Shown: positions 56,857-64,000 of the stretch, piece by piece | How the letters are laid out: every line of letters begins with the position of its first letter | Numbering within the stretch: the first letter of the stretch is position 1 | NCBI RefSeq assembly: GCF_002135295.1 | Contig: NZ_NEGG01000001.1 | Span: 408,574 to 472,573, forward strand | DNA: 64,000 bases | DNA from: Acinetobacter sp. ANC 5054 | GTDB taxonomy: Bacteria > Pseudomonadota > Gammaproteobacteria > Pseudomonadales > Moraxellaceae | Direction: 5' to 3' | Made by a program: the position numbers and the translations under genes | Notes under the pieces: model-generated | Seen by the model: only the letters and a program-made list of their open reading frames with translations | Told to the model about the DNA's origin: nothing | Databases searched by the model: none

Positions 56857-57897
56857 ATGCAGATACAATCACAACAATTAAATAGCTTCACGCGGATTTT
56901 TCAGGCCGATCCGCAGTACAACACACCACAAGATTTAGCCCAATATATCGGTGCACACCGTCAACAGTTGATGCAGCAAATCCATGAAAATGGCATTGTG
57001 CTATTCCGTGGTTTTAATGTGCAGCAGCCCGAGCAATTTAACCAATTGATTGAACAGTATTTTCAGTTTACGCCGTGGAACGCGTTTAATCCCAATATGC
57101 CTGGTTGGGTGGCCTCATGGATGCGTAAATACAGCGAAAGTATATTAGGTGCAGGTGATTACCGCCGTTATATCGACCGCAATACCGTGCAACTCGGCCC
57201 TGTTGAAAACTCAGTACAAGGGCCGCATGTAGAAGGCGGCGTGCGTTCTGAACGTTCACGCTACATCGCGCTATTTTGTCAGGAACCTTCAACTTACTTG
57301 GCGGAGACTGGCTTCAATAATCTGGAGCAGATTTGGGAAAATCTACCTAAATCAGTCCAAGAAAAATACCTCGGCGCTTGGAATCATTTTTCCTATGTTT
57401 CAGCACGAAAAATTGGTTTATTCGACCGTTTTTTATTAAGAAAAAGCCCGTTCAGTTTAGAGATGCGCAAAGACAAGAAAGCCAAATTGACCTTACAGCG
57501 TTCGCCTTTAGTCATTCATCATCCCGATACCAAAAAGCGCGTGATTCAACCTTGGGCATTTGCCAATAATACCAATCCTTTTGCGCACCGTGCTGCACAG
57601 CAGTGTTTTGAAGCACGTGGTGAGATTGAAATTGATTCCACAGCCGATGGTATGCAGCTGACTTGGGAGATTTATAACGCGCAAGGTGAGCAAATCGAAT
57701 GGACTGACGCGGAAAAGCAGCAGTTTTTTGAAGCTTTGTATCAAGATGCCTTATTACTGCAATGGCACAAGGGCGATGTCGCCATAGTCGACAATATTAA
57801 AATTGCCCATTGGCGTATGAATGGCGAACAAGGCAACCGAAAATTAATTCAAATACAAGCGAATGTTTTTAATGCAGATGAACATTATGCGGCATAA
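56857..57897 (+). CDS. TauD/TfdA-family dioxygenase, SyrP-like
   Basis: A 346-residue Fe(II)/2-oxoglutarate oxygenase. The iron site is HVEGG (His-x-Glu) and the distal His is in DNIKIAHWRMNG; the N-terminus contains ENGIVLFRGFNV. The His-x-Glu variant resembles SyrP-like members of the family. TauD normally hydroxylates taurine, but His-x-Glu enzymes act on other substrates, so no assignment is made. Single gene with a terminator downstream. Confidence 0.78.
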   Translation: MQIQSQQLNSFTRIFQADPQYNTPQDLAQYIGAHRQQLMQQIHENGIVLFRGFNVQQPEQFNQLIEQYFQFTPWNAFNPNMPGWVASWMRKYSESILGAGDYRRYIDRNTVQLGPVENSVQGPHVEGGVRSERSRYIALFCQEPSTYLAETGFNNLEQIWENLPKSVQEKYLGAWNHFSYVSARKIGLFDRFLLRKSPFSLEMRKDKKAKLTLQRSPLVIHHPDTKKRVIQPWAFANNTNPFAHRAAQQCFEARGEIEIDSTADGMQLTWEIYNAQGEQIEWTDAEKQQFFEALYQDALLLQWHKGDVAIVDNIKIAHWRMNGEQGNRKLIQIQANVFNADEHYAA

Positions 57898-57928
57898 GGT
57901 ATTTTAATCGAGGCATAGATTTATTTAA

Positions 57929-57952
57929 AAAAGCCCCGCAGGGCTTTTTTTT
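57929..57952. terminator. Terminator between TauD-like and dehydrogenase genes
   Basis: Stem AAAGCCC/GGGCTTT with loop CGCA, followed by T run; the A run in front makes it possibly bidirectional for the convergent genes. Confidence 0.75.
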
Positions 57953-57982
57953 ATTTTTGCAATTTTGCTGTTTTTTTAGGCG

Positions 57983-59146
57983 CTATTTAGGCTGAATTTG
58001 AAAGAGCCACGCCTTTTCACCATCTTCAATGCCCCAAATGCTGCCATCTTGCGCTTGAATTAGGCCACGGATACGTTGCGGCATCGCAATACGTTGAATT
58101 TCTATCGCAGGTTTCGCTTCAGTGTCCACAACGACAATGGCTTGCGATGATAAACCGCCAATCAAAGCCTTATTTTTCCACGCTGGGAATTTCTGCCCTT
58201 GGTAGAACATTAAACTCGAAGGTGAAATCACGGGTGTCCAACTGATGGCAGGTGCTTCAAATTCAGGACGGGTGTGGTGGTCAGGAATTGGTTTGCCATC
58301 ATAATGATCACCATTTGAAACATGGGGATAGCCATAATTTTTGCCACGCAGTACCAAGTTCAATTCATCACCGCCTTTTGGCCCCATTTCAGCGACCCAA
58401 AGCTGCTGTTTCGCATCAAATGCCATGCCAAGTGGATTACGGTGCCCTAAGCTCCATACTTGCTGTGCAACTTGACCTTGGCTTTGGAAAGGATTGTCTG
58501 CTGCGGGCGAACCATCTGTGTTTAAACGCAAGACTTTACCTAAATTCGACTGCATATCCTGTGCTGGATCGAACTTTTGCCGTTCGCCTGAACTCACCCA
58601 CAGTTTTCCATCAGGACCAAACTGCATACGGTGTGAATAATGCCCTTGTCCATCCACTTTGGGGGTTTGCTTCCAGATAATTTTGCGCTGTTGCAAACGT
58701 GGTTTGGCATCTTGAACATTTAATTTGGCTTGTTCAATCACTGCGCCATAGCCGCCCTGTCCTGCTTCGGCATAACTCAGATAAATGTGCTGATTGCTAG
58801 CGAATGCTGGATCAAGCACGATATCGCCTAAGCCGCCTTGTCCGCCATAAGCCACTTTAGGGAGTTGACCGACCTGCGTTTTTTGCTGAGTTTTCGGATC
58901 AAATATGACGAGCTGCCCTTTTCTTTCGGTTAGGATGAGTCGTCCATCTGGCAATTGTTGTATTGCCCAAGGCTCATTGAATTGTGCAATTTTATGGATT
59001 TTAAAAGTTTGCTCTGTGTTTAGATTTGAGTGACTTGCTGCGGATTGTTCTTGTTTGGCAGGTGGACTTTCAGATTGGCAAGCTGTACTGCCCAATATGC
59101 CGATCAAGATCGCGGTCGTTCGTAAAGAAACATTGATTTTGCTCAT
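57983..59146 (-). CDS. PQQ-dependent aldose sugar dehydrogenase (YliI-like)
   Basis: A 387-residue exported lipoprotein (lipobox STAC at about residues 20-23) with a beta-propeller fold of the soluble quinoprotein glucose dehydrogenase family: FNEPWAIQQLPDGRLILTERKGQL, GGQGGLGDIVLDP, HRNPLGMAFD and GPKGGDELNLVLRGKNYGYPHVSNGDHYDG. It should oxidise aldoses at the periplasm if PQQ is available. A divergent GacA-box sRNA lies upstream (59232). Confidence 0.86.
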   Translation of the reverse strand: MSKINVSLRTTAILIGILGSTACQSESPPAKQEQSAASHSNLNTEQTFKIHKIAQFNEPWAIQQLPDGRLILTERKGQLVIFDPKTQQKTQVGQLPKVAYGGQGGLGDIVLDPAFASNQHIYLSYAEAGQGGYGAVIEQAKLNVQDAKPRLQQRKIIWKQTPKVDGQGHYSHRMQFGPDGKLWVSSGERQKFDPAQDMQSNLGKVLRLNTDGSPAADNPFQSQGQVAQQVWSLGHRNPLGMAFDAKQQLWVAEMGPKGGDELNLVLRGKNYGYPHVSNGDHYDGKPIPDHHTRPEFEAPAISWTPVISPSSLMFYQGQKFPAWKNKALIGGLSSQAIVVVDTEAKPAIEIQRIAMPQRIRGLIQAQDGSIWGIEDGEKAWLFQIQPK

Positions 59147-59231
59147 ATTATTCTCTCCGATATATTTATAATTAATTGATTCTAATAATTAAATCATTTG
59201 AAATGGACATTTATTCGTAACAGGATAATTT

Positions 59232-59249
59232 TGTAAGAAATTGCTTACA
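59232..59249 (+). promoter_or_regulatory. Perfect GacA box upstream of sRNA 4
   Basis: TGTAAG-AAATTG-CTTACA matches the Pseudomonas consensus TGTAAG-N6-CTTACA in all twelve fixed bases. The -10 is TAATCT at 59294, 44 bp after the box, as in copies 1 and 2. Confidence 0.78.
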
Positions 59250-59305
59250 TGAGTTGCAGATTTTAGCGGCTGTTCAGTTTAAACAAAGCAGCCTAATCTA
59301 CAGTT

Positions 59306-59443
59306 ATCAGGAAACAGGAAGTTTCCGAAACATAAAACTAAAATAATAAGTTTCTGCATCAGGAAGTGAGATATGACAAGGAGTTATATCTAAAATACGA
59401 AATACGAAGAGAACCTCGACAGGATGTCGGGGTTTTCTTTTTT
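59306..59443 (+). ncRNA. Rsm-type (CsrA-sequestering) sRNA candidate 4, diverged
   Basis: About 138 nt. The first hairpin is GGAAAC-AGGAA-GTTTCC at 59310 rather than the GACAGGATGTC type. GGA next appears at 59362 in a weakly paired segment, then in the strong hairpin GATATGAC-AAGGA-GTTATATC at 59370-59390. The terminator 59412-59443 carries CCTCGACAGGATGTCGGGG. It keeps the architecture while the 5' half has drifted. The promoter has the best GacA box of the four. Confidence 0.72.
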
Positions 59444-59594
59444 CAGCTGCATTATTTTTAAGAATTCGCCAAAACCCAGCACCGTCATTTAATATCTCTG
59501 TCAAAACTTCTTACAGTTTCCTGCGAAATCACTACATACCCAAATCCATCAGCTTGTTAGCGTGGTAGACAGTCCTCATTGCAAGGAGTCAATC

Positions 59595-60182
<588 letters not shown>

Positions 60183-60192
60183 TTCTAAAATG

Positions 60193-60224
60193 AAAATACC
60201 CACATATTGCATGCGGGTATTTTA
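60193..60224. terminator. Terminator between the PfpI-like and ankyrin genes
   Basis: Stem AAAATACCC/GGGTATTTT with a 13-nt loop that itself has GCATGC; between convergent genes. Confidence 0.65.
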
Positions 60225-60250
60225 TAAATCTACGTTATAAGATGTATGGC

Positions 60251-60562
60251 TTACAAATTTTTTAAATACGCCACAACATCATCATGACCTGCCATCTCTG
60301 CAAGCTCTAATGCCGTGTATTGAGTTTTATGCTGTACATCTGCACCATTAGCTACCAAAAGCTTCACCACGTCTAAATAGCCGTTTTCTGCGGCTGCATG
60401 CAGTGCGCTATAACCTTCGTCATCGGCAGAGTTTACGTCTGTGCCATTACCCAAAGATTTTTCGACTTCAGTCAGTTCACCTAAAGATGCCCAATATACC
60501 AGTTCAGGCAGATGCAGTTCTTCATCATCTTCAGGGATTGGGGAGAATGAGTTGAGTTTCAT
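60251..60562 (-). CDS. Ankyrin-repeat protein (103 aa)
   Basis: A 103-residue soluble protein with about two and a half ankyrin repeats: LVYWASLGELTEVEKSLGNGTDVNSADDEGYSALHAAAENGYLDVVKLLVANGADV and ALELAEMAGHDDVVAYLKNL. No signal peptide, unlike the ankyrin protein at 5923. Such small proteins bind partner proteins; the partner is unknown. The start MKLNSFSPIPEDD has AGAGAGGA upstream. Confidence 0.8.
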   Translation of the reverse strand: MKLNSFSPIPEDDEELHLPELVYWASLGELTEVEKSLGNGTDVNSADDEGYSALHAAAENGYLDVVKLLVANGADVQHKTQYTALELAEMAGHDDVVAYLKNL

Positions 60563-60597
60563 TCAAAAATCCTCTCTTGAGTTTTGAATTGTAATAT

Positions 60598-61266
60598 TTA
60601 TACAGTTAAATTTATAGAATTTAAAATTTGCTCTCTAAATAGTTGCATTCTTCGATAGGCTATTTTTGAAAGATCTAACTCATCATAGGTGAGATCTTTT
60701 TTCATTTCAGCATGTAAATGAATAGCATTTCTACAGTGATAAATTTGGATTAATTCATCCTTTAATTTTTCACTAATTAATCCTAATTGATGGGCGCAGT
60801 TAGCTTTAGCTTCAAATTTAATTTGTGTAATTGAGGTTCTACCAACAGCATCATACATAGGAATTATTGTTTTTCCATCATGTTCTAAATATTGCTCTAA
60901 TTTCGACATATGAGCTTGTGGAATTGAAAAAGCTTTTTTAGTTGGGTATTTATACAAATCCTTTACTAAATCAGAATCTTTAAACGTTACAAATAATAAA
61001 TGATGAATAACGGCTTCATAAATTGAAGCATAACAAGTAATTTGTGTTTTTATTTGTACTCTTAATAAGAAATCATCAGCTTCTAATCCCTCAAAAATTT
61101 TATATAAATAGCGAATCCCTTTAAATTCTTCAATTAATATTTTTTTCAAATCTAAATCATCTACAAAAGAAAAAAACTCATCAAACCATGAATCAGGTGG
61201 TAAATGAGCGGTAATGTAATTTAATACATTTTGAGTAACATGTTCATCAAAAGCCATTTTTTTCAC
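60598..61266 (-). CDS. Hypothetical protein with HEPN-like motif
   Basis: A 222-residue, strongly helical protein, visibly more AT-rich than its neighbours. The segment IQIYHCRNAIHLHAEMKKDLTYDE near the C-terminus contains R-N-x-x-x-x-H, like the Rx4-6H motif of HEPN ribonucleases, and AHQLGLISEKLKDELIQ resembles the helix before it. The start could be MKKMAFDEH or the MAFDEH three codons in. I cannot name the family. HEPN assignment is a motif-level guess. No antitoxin-like gene is adjacent; the small ankyrin gene lies just downstream. Confidence 0.55.
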   Translation of the reverse strand: MKKMAFDEHVTQNVLNYITAHLPPDSWFDEFFSFVDDLDLKKILIEEFKGIRYLYKIFEGLEADDFLLRVQIKTQITCYASIYEAVIHHLLFVTFKDSDLVKDLYKYPTKKAFSIPQAHMSKLEQYLEHDGKTIIPMYDAVGRTSITQIKFEAKANCAHQLGLISEKLKDELIQIYHCRNAIHLHAEMKKDLTYDELDLSKIAYRRMQLFREQILNSINLTV

Positions 61267-61296
61267 ATAATATTTATAAGTAATTATATTTTAATA

Positions 61297-61323
61297 CAAA
61301 AGCCCCCTTTCGGAGGCTTTTCA
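61297..61323 (-). terminator. Terminator near the 61341 MFS gene
   Basis: Stem AAAAGCC/GGCTTTT with inner CC/GG pairs, about 18 bp beyond the stop of the MFS gene and with a T run on the minus strand. Confidence 0.65.
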
Positions 61324-61340
61324 TTTTAAAGAATCACAAC

Positions 61341-62690
61341 TTAAGCTTTGGCTGTAGATGCGTCTTTAACATCAATTTTATCGCTGTCATTATCATGCAT
61401 AATCAACGCAACCGCGATTGCAGTAATGAGTACTGGTAAACCAACTGCCATAAAGTTAATGTGTGCAGGTAAGTTCATACCCAGCAAACCACCAATCAGA
61501 ATCGGCCCTACAATCGCGCCCATACGTCCAATTGCAGAAGACCAACCAATGCCTGTAGAACGTACTGCAAGTGGATAGAACTGCGCCACATAGCTATACA
61601 GCAGCATTTGCGAACCAATAGATGCCGCACCTGCCAAGAACACCAAGATGTACAGCAAGAACTGATTCGACTGGAAGCCCATCAAGCTCATCACAATCGC
61701 GCCCATCATGCCCAAAACCATCAATACAGGTTTGAGGTGAAAACGGTCAGCCAAAATACCGCCGCCCACAATACCCACGACAGCACCCACGTTCATCACC
61801 ATCATGAACATTAGGCTGTTATCCATAGAATAACCGGCTGCCATCATCAATTTTGGTAACCAACTGCTTAGCGCATACATGGTCAATAGGCAGGTAAAGA
61901 ACGCTACCCAAAATAGTAATGTGTTCACTGCACGACCACGGCGGAACAAACTCACCACGTTGGCTGCTTCAGGTACGTTTTCTTGCGGAAGCGTAAATAC
62001 AGTGTTGTCTGTTAGGGTCACATTTGGCGCAAGGCGACGCACGATACTACGCGCTTTTTCCTGCTTGTTTTCCTTCACAATAAAAGCCAAAGATTCAGGT
62101 AAGAATTTCCAAATCACAGGCAATAAAAATAAAGGAATACCCGCGATAAAGAACATGATTTGCCAACCAAAATCAGGCGTGAACCATGAACCCAATAAAG
62201 CAGCCATTACACCACCGACTGCATAACCACTAAACATGGTCGTTACCAGTGTGCTACGCATTTTTTGCGGCGCATATTCAGAGGTTAAAGCCACAAGGTT
62301 AGGCATTACACCGCCAATCCCTAAACCCGCTAAGAAACGCAAAATACCAAATTCTGTTGGATTAGACGCAAAACCACCTGCAAAGGTCAAACCACTAAAT
62401 AACACAATACAGATCATAATGACTTTTTTACGGCCAATCTTATCTGCTAAAGAACCAAAGAACATGGCACCAAACATCATACCTGCGAGCGCAGTACTGG
62501 CAAGCATTCCCGCTTGCATCGCACTTAAACCCCAGTCTTGCATGAGTAAAGGTAAAACCACGCCATTAATTGCTAAATCGTAGCCATCAAATAAAATAAT
62601 CAATAAGCACCAAGCCACTACATTGAAGTGGAACGGGGTAAATTTAGCCTTATCGACTACAGAATTTATGTCTATTTTTTCCGTTGTCAT
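61341..62690 (-). CDS. MFS transporter, AAHS family (PcaK/BenK-like)
   Basis: Twelve-segment aromatic-acid:H+ symporter of about 449 residues. The AAHS motif is LFDGYDLAINGVVLP in segment 1; SLADKIGRKKVIMI is the loop 2-3 MFS motif; RFLAGLGIGGVMPNLVALTSEYAP and ILADRFHLKP follow. The start at 62690 (MTTEKIDINSVVD) has GGGAG about 9 nt upstream; the frame opens three codons earlier. PcaK carries 4-hydroxybenzoate/protocatechuate and BenK benzoate, so an aromatic acid is the likely cargo. No catabolic cluster is adjacent. Confidence 0.85.
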   Translation of the reverse strand: MTTEKIDINSVVDKAKFTPFHFNVVAWCLLIILFDGYDLAINGVVLPLLMQDWGLSAMQAGMLASTALAGMMFGAMFFGSLADKIGRKKVIMICIVLFSGLTFAGGFASNPTEFGILRFLAGLGIGGVMPNLVALTSEYAPQKMRSTLVTTMFSGYAVGGVMAALLGSWFTPDFGWQIMFFIAGIPLFLLPVIWKFLPESLAFIVKENKQEKARSIVRRLAPNVTLTDNTVFTLPQENVPEAANVVSLFRRGRAVNTLLFWVAFFTCLLTMYALSSWLPKLMMAAGYSMDNSLMFMMVMNVGAVVGIVGGGILADRFHLKPVLMVLGMMGAIVMSLMGFQSNQFLLYILVFLAGAASIGSQMLLYSYVAQFYPLAVRSTGIGWSSAIGRMGAIVGPILIGGLLGMNLPAHINFMAVGLPVLITAIAVALIMHDNDSDKIDVKDASTAKA

Positions 62691-63084
62691 CGTTCTCATC
62701 TCCCATGAGTACTTGTCCGTAACATTGATTGAATATTTAAGTAAAATTCAACAGCCACGGAATATACGGAACAGTGTTTTTTAGGGATATTAGACGTATG
62801 TTTAATAAATCTTGCAGATTATAAGTATCTGTTAATTGTGTTATTTTTTATGTTTTAGTTTAATTATTAAACATTATCAATATATGATTATTTAACTTGA
62901 TTTTATAAACAATAATACTGCTATTTTTAGGTCTAATTCTTCTATTATTTCATTAAACTTCAGAAAGACACACGATCATTTATTTCTATTTTTAGTTGAG
63001 AAAAAATTTAAATGTCTAAAAAACAAACGCACTCACATATCTAGAAAAGCTCTTTTTCAATACGTTCTTTTTAAATCTATTGAA
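62691..63084. other. AT-rich gap between the MFS gene and the DUF4256 gene
   Basis: About 390 bp with no coding frame seen; it carries the promoter region of the MFS gene on the left and only A/T-rich sequence elsewhere. Confidence 0.4.
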
Positions 63085-63648
63085 TTAGAGCTGAACTTTA
63101 GCGATCACAAGCTTACAGCGAAATCCACGAGACGAATAATATGATTGTGCGCCATTGTGATAGCTGAACACATGGTCATAACGTCGATCACAGAACAGCG
63201 CTCCACCCTTTTGCCGAATATCGACTGGGGTCTTGATCCAGCTTGAAGTCTTCAAATCAAAATTGAAAACTTTCTGTATCGCACGGTATTCTTCTTCTGT
63301 CAGCAGTTCAGCACCTATGTCCTGAACCATATCGATAACGTTATTTTTGGGTGGATGATCTTTGCGACTCTCTAAAGCATCGCGGTCATAACACAAACTA
63401 CGTCTAAGCTTTGGCGATTCCAAACTACAATCATAAAATACAAGGTCTGTTGTATGCTTATTCAGCATCATAATATCTGGTTCACCGCCTGTTCTTTCCA
63501 TTTCGATTAATATTTTTAATTTTGAGGGCTGTGCAATCAATTGTTTTTTAACATTGTCCCAAAGTAATTCTGGATGCCGCTGCATATTTGCCTCAAAGCG
63601 TTGCTGCAATATCTCTAAAATAGAAACTTCATCAAGATATTGAAGCAT
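63085..63648 (-). CDS. DUF4256 protein
   Basis: A 187-residue protein of the DUF4256 family. Visible family blocks are MERTGGEPDIM, VFYDCSLESPKLRRSLCYDRDALESRKDHPP, AELLTEEEYRAIQKVFNFDLKTSSWIKTPVDIRQKGGALFCDRRYDHVF and YHNGAQSYYSSRGFRCKLVIAKV. The start at 63648 is preceded by AGGA at 7 nt; GTG at 63654 lies in frame before it. Function unknown. The 5S rRNA gene lies upstream on the same strand, so this gene is just downstream of the rRNA operon. Confidence 0.85.
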   Translation of the reverse strand: MLQYLDEVSILEILQQRFEANMQRHPELLWDNVKKQLIAQPSKLKILIEMERTGGEPDIMMLNKHTTDLVFYDCSLESPKLRRSLCYDRDALESRKDHPPKNNVIDMVQDIGAELLTEEEYRAIQKVFNFDLKTSSWIKTPVDIRQKGGALFCDRRYDHVFSYHNGAQSYYSSRGFRCKLVIAKVQL

Positions 63649-63819
63649 TTGCACATCCTATTCTTTTTATACATTGGAGACTGAATTTCACTATAAACAA
63701 TATAAGCTCGCCTTTAAGTAAATTTTTAACTTTCATTAGTCTTATTATTTTTAAATATCTCAATTTTTCTGTTTTTATACTTCAACTTTTCTTCTTTATT
63801 TTTATTTTTTTCCCCACAT

Positions 63820-63858
63820 AAAAAAACACCCCCTGACTCTTTGAATCAGGGGGTGTTT
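63820..63858 (-). terminator. rRNA operon terminator
   Basis: Thirteen-base stem AAACACCCCCTGA/TCAGGGGGTGTTT with a 9-nt loop and T run on the minus strand, directly after the 5S gene end. Confidence 0.85.
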
Positions 63859-63868
63859 AGAATAATGA

Positions 63869-63983
63869 GCTGGCGATGACTTACTCTCACATGGGTAACC
63901 CCACACTACCATCAGCGCTAAGAGGTTTCACTTCTGAGTTCGGGAAGGGATCAGGTGGTTCACTCTTGCTATTGTCGCCAGCA
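63869..63983 (-). rRNA. rrf: 5S ribosomal RNA
   Basis: On the minus strand the sequence begins TGCTGGCGACAATAGC and ends CATCGCCAGC, so the two ends pair as in 5S helix I. Loop sequences such as GAACCACCTGATCCC, CCGAACTCAGAAGTGAAAC and GATGGTAGTGTGGGG are typical of gammaproteobacterial 5S rRNA. Length is about 115 nt. The 23S gene would lie beyond the window end. Followed by a strong terminator at 63820. Confidence 0.96.
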
Positions 63984-64000
63984 CAACTGTTATGGACTTG

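Noticed and set aside
59307..59504. Minus-strand 65-codon frame across sRNA 4
   Set aside because: It is antisense to the hairpin structures, and equivalent frames are not preserved in the other three copies.

Overview
The window is a chromosomal stretch of a low-GC gammaproteobacterium, most probably an Acinetobacter. The call rests on gene content and order (rhodanese/psd pair, katB with ankB, dapA-lipoprotein-purC, ribF-ileS-lspA-fkpB, ubiG-mupP-yciK), AT-rich intergenic DNA and overall protein character. I cannot name the species. Most of the window is ordinary core genome; no insertion sequence, prophage, CRISPR array or tRNA was seen.

Layout. 1-12.8 kb: end of argS, a SPOR protein, psd/rhodanese, pncB, a periplasmic catalase with its ankyrin partner, dtd, an SCP2 protein, serB and a divergent Smp-like membrane protein. 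12.8-19 kb: ppk1, a BASS-type transporter, pncA, a small possibly frameshifted gene and an MFS transporter. 19.3-31.8 kb: dapA-bamC-like-purC, rarA, a PAS-GGDEF-EAL protein, small conserved proteins, murJ, ampD, nadC, rph and a FabR/DesT-like TetR regulator. 31.9-38.7 kb: dsbA, ubiG-mupP-yciK, small secreted RcnB-like proteins and argA. 39-43.9 kb: a sulfonate-sulfur operon with two tandem binding proteins, then ssuD-ssuC-ssuB. 44-53.3 kb: a TetR regulator with palindromic operator candidates, a nucleosidase, a lone Rieske oxygenase, a TDT transporter and the ribF-ileS-lspA-fkpB block. 53.4-60.2 kb: single metabolic genes separated by four copies of an apparent small RNA gene. 60.2-64 kb: an ankyrin protein, an AT-rich HEPN-like hypothetical, an aromatic-acid MFS transporter, a DUF4256 protein and the 5S rRNA end of an rRNA operon on the minus strand.

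The main discovery candidate is the set of four non-coding elements at about 54058-54189, 55808-55932, 56527-56654 and 59306-59443. Each is about 125-140 nt, ends in a strong intrinsic terminator, and exposes GGA in successive hairpin loops; three begin with a GACAGGATGTC hairpin and the terminator stem itself carries the same kind of loop. This is the architecture of RNAs that sequester CsrA/RsmA. Each has an 18-bp inverted repeat matching or nearly matching the Pseudomonas GacA box (TGTAAG-N6-CTTACA), centred about 65 bp upstream of the predicted start, with 43-44 bp to the -10 hexamer in all four. I read this as a four-member GacA-dependent Rsm-type sRNA cluster. The sequence pattern is direct; the function is inference.

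Other points to examine are a perfect 22-bp palindrome upstream of katB, a near-consensus CsrA site over the ribosome binding site of a 51-codon gene at 35.7 kb, a probable frameshift near 17.2 kb, the HEPN-like protein at 60.6 kb, a CAACAG microsatellite encoding a polyglutamine tail, and the duplicated sulfonate-binding lipoproteins.
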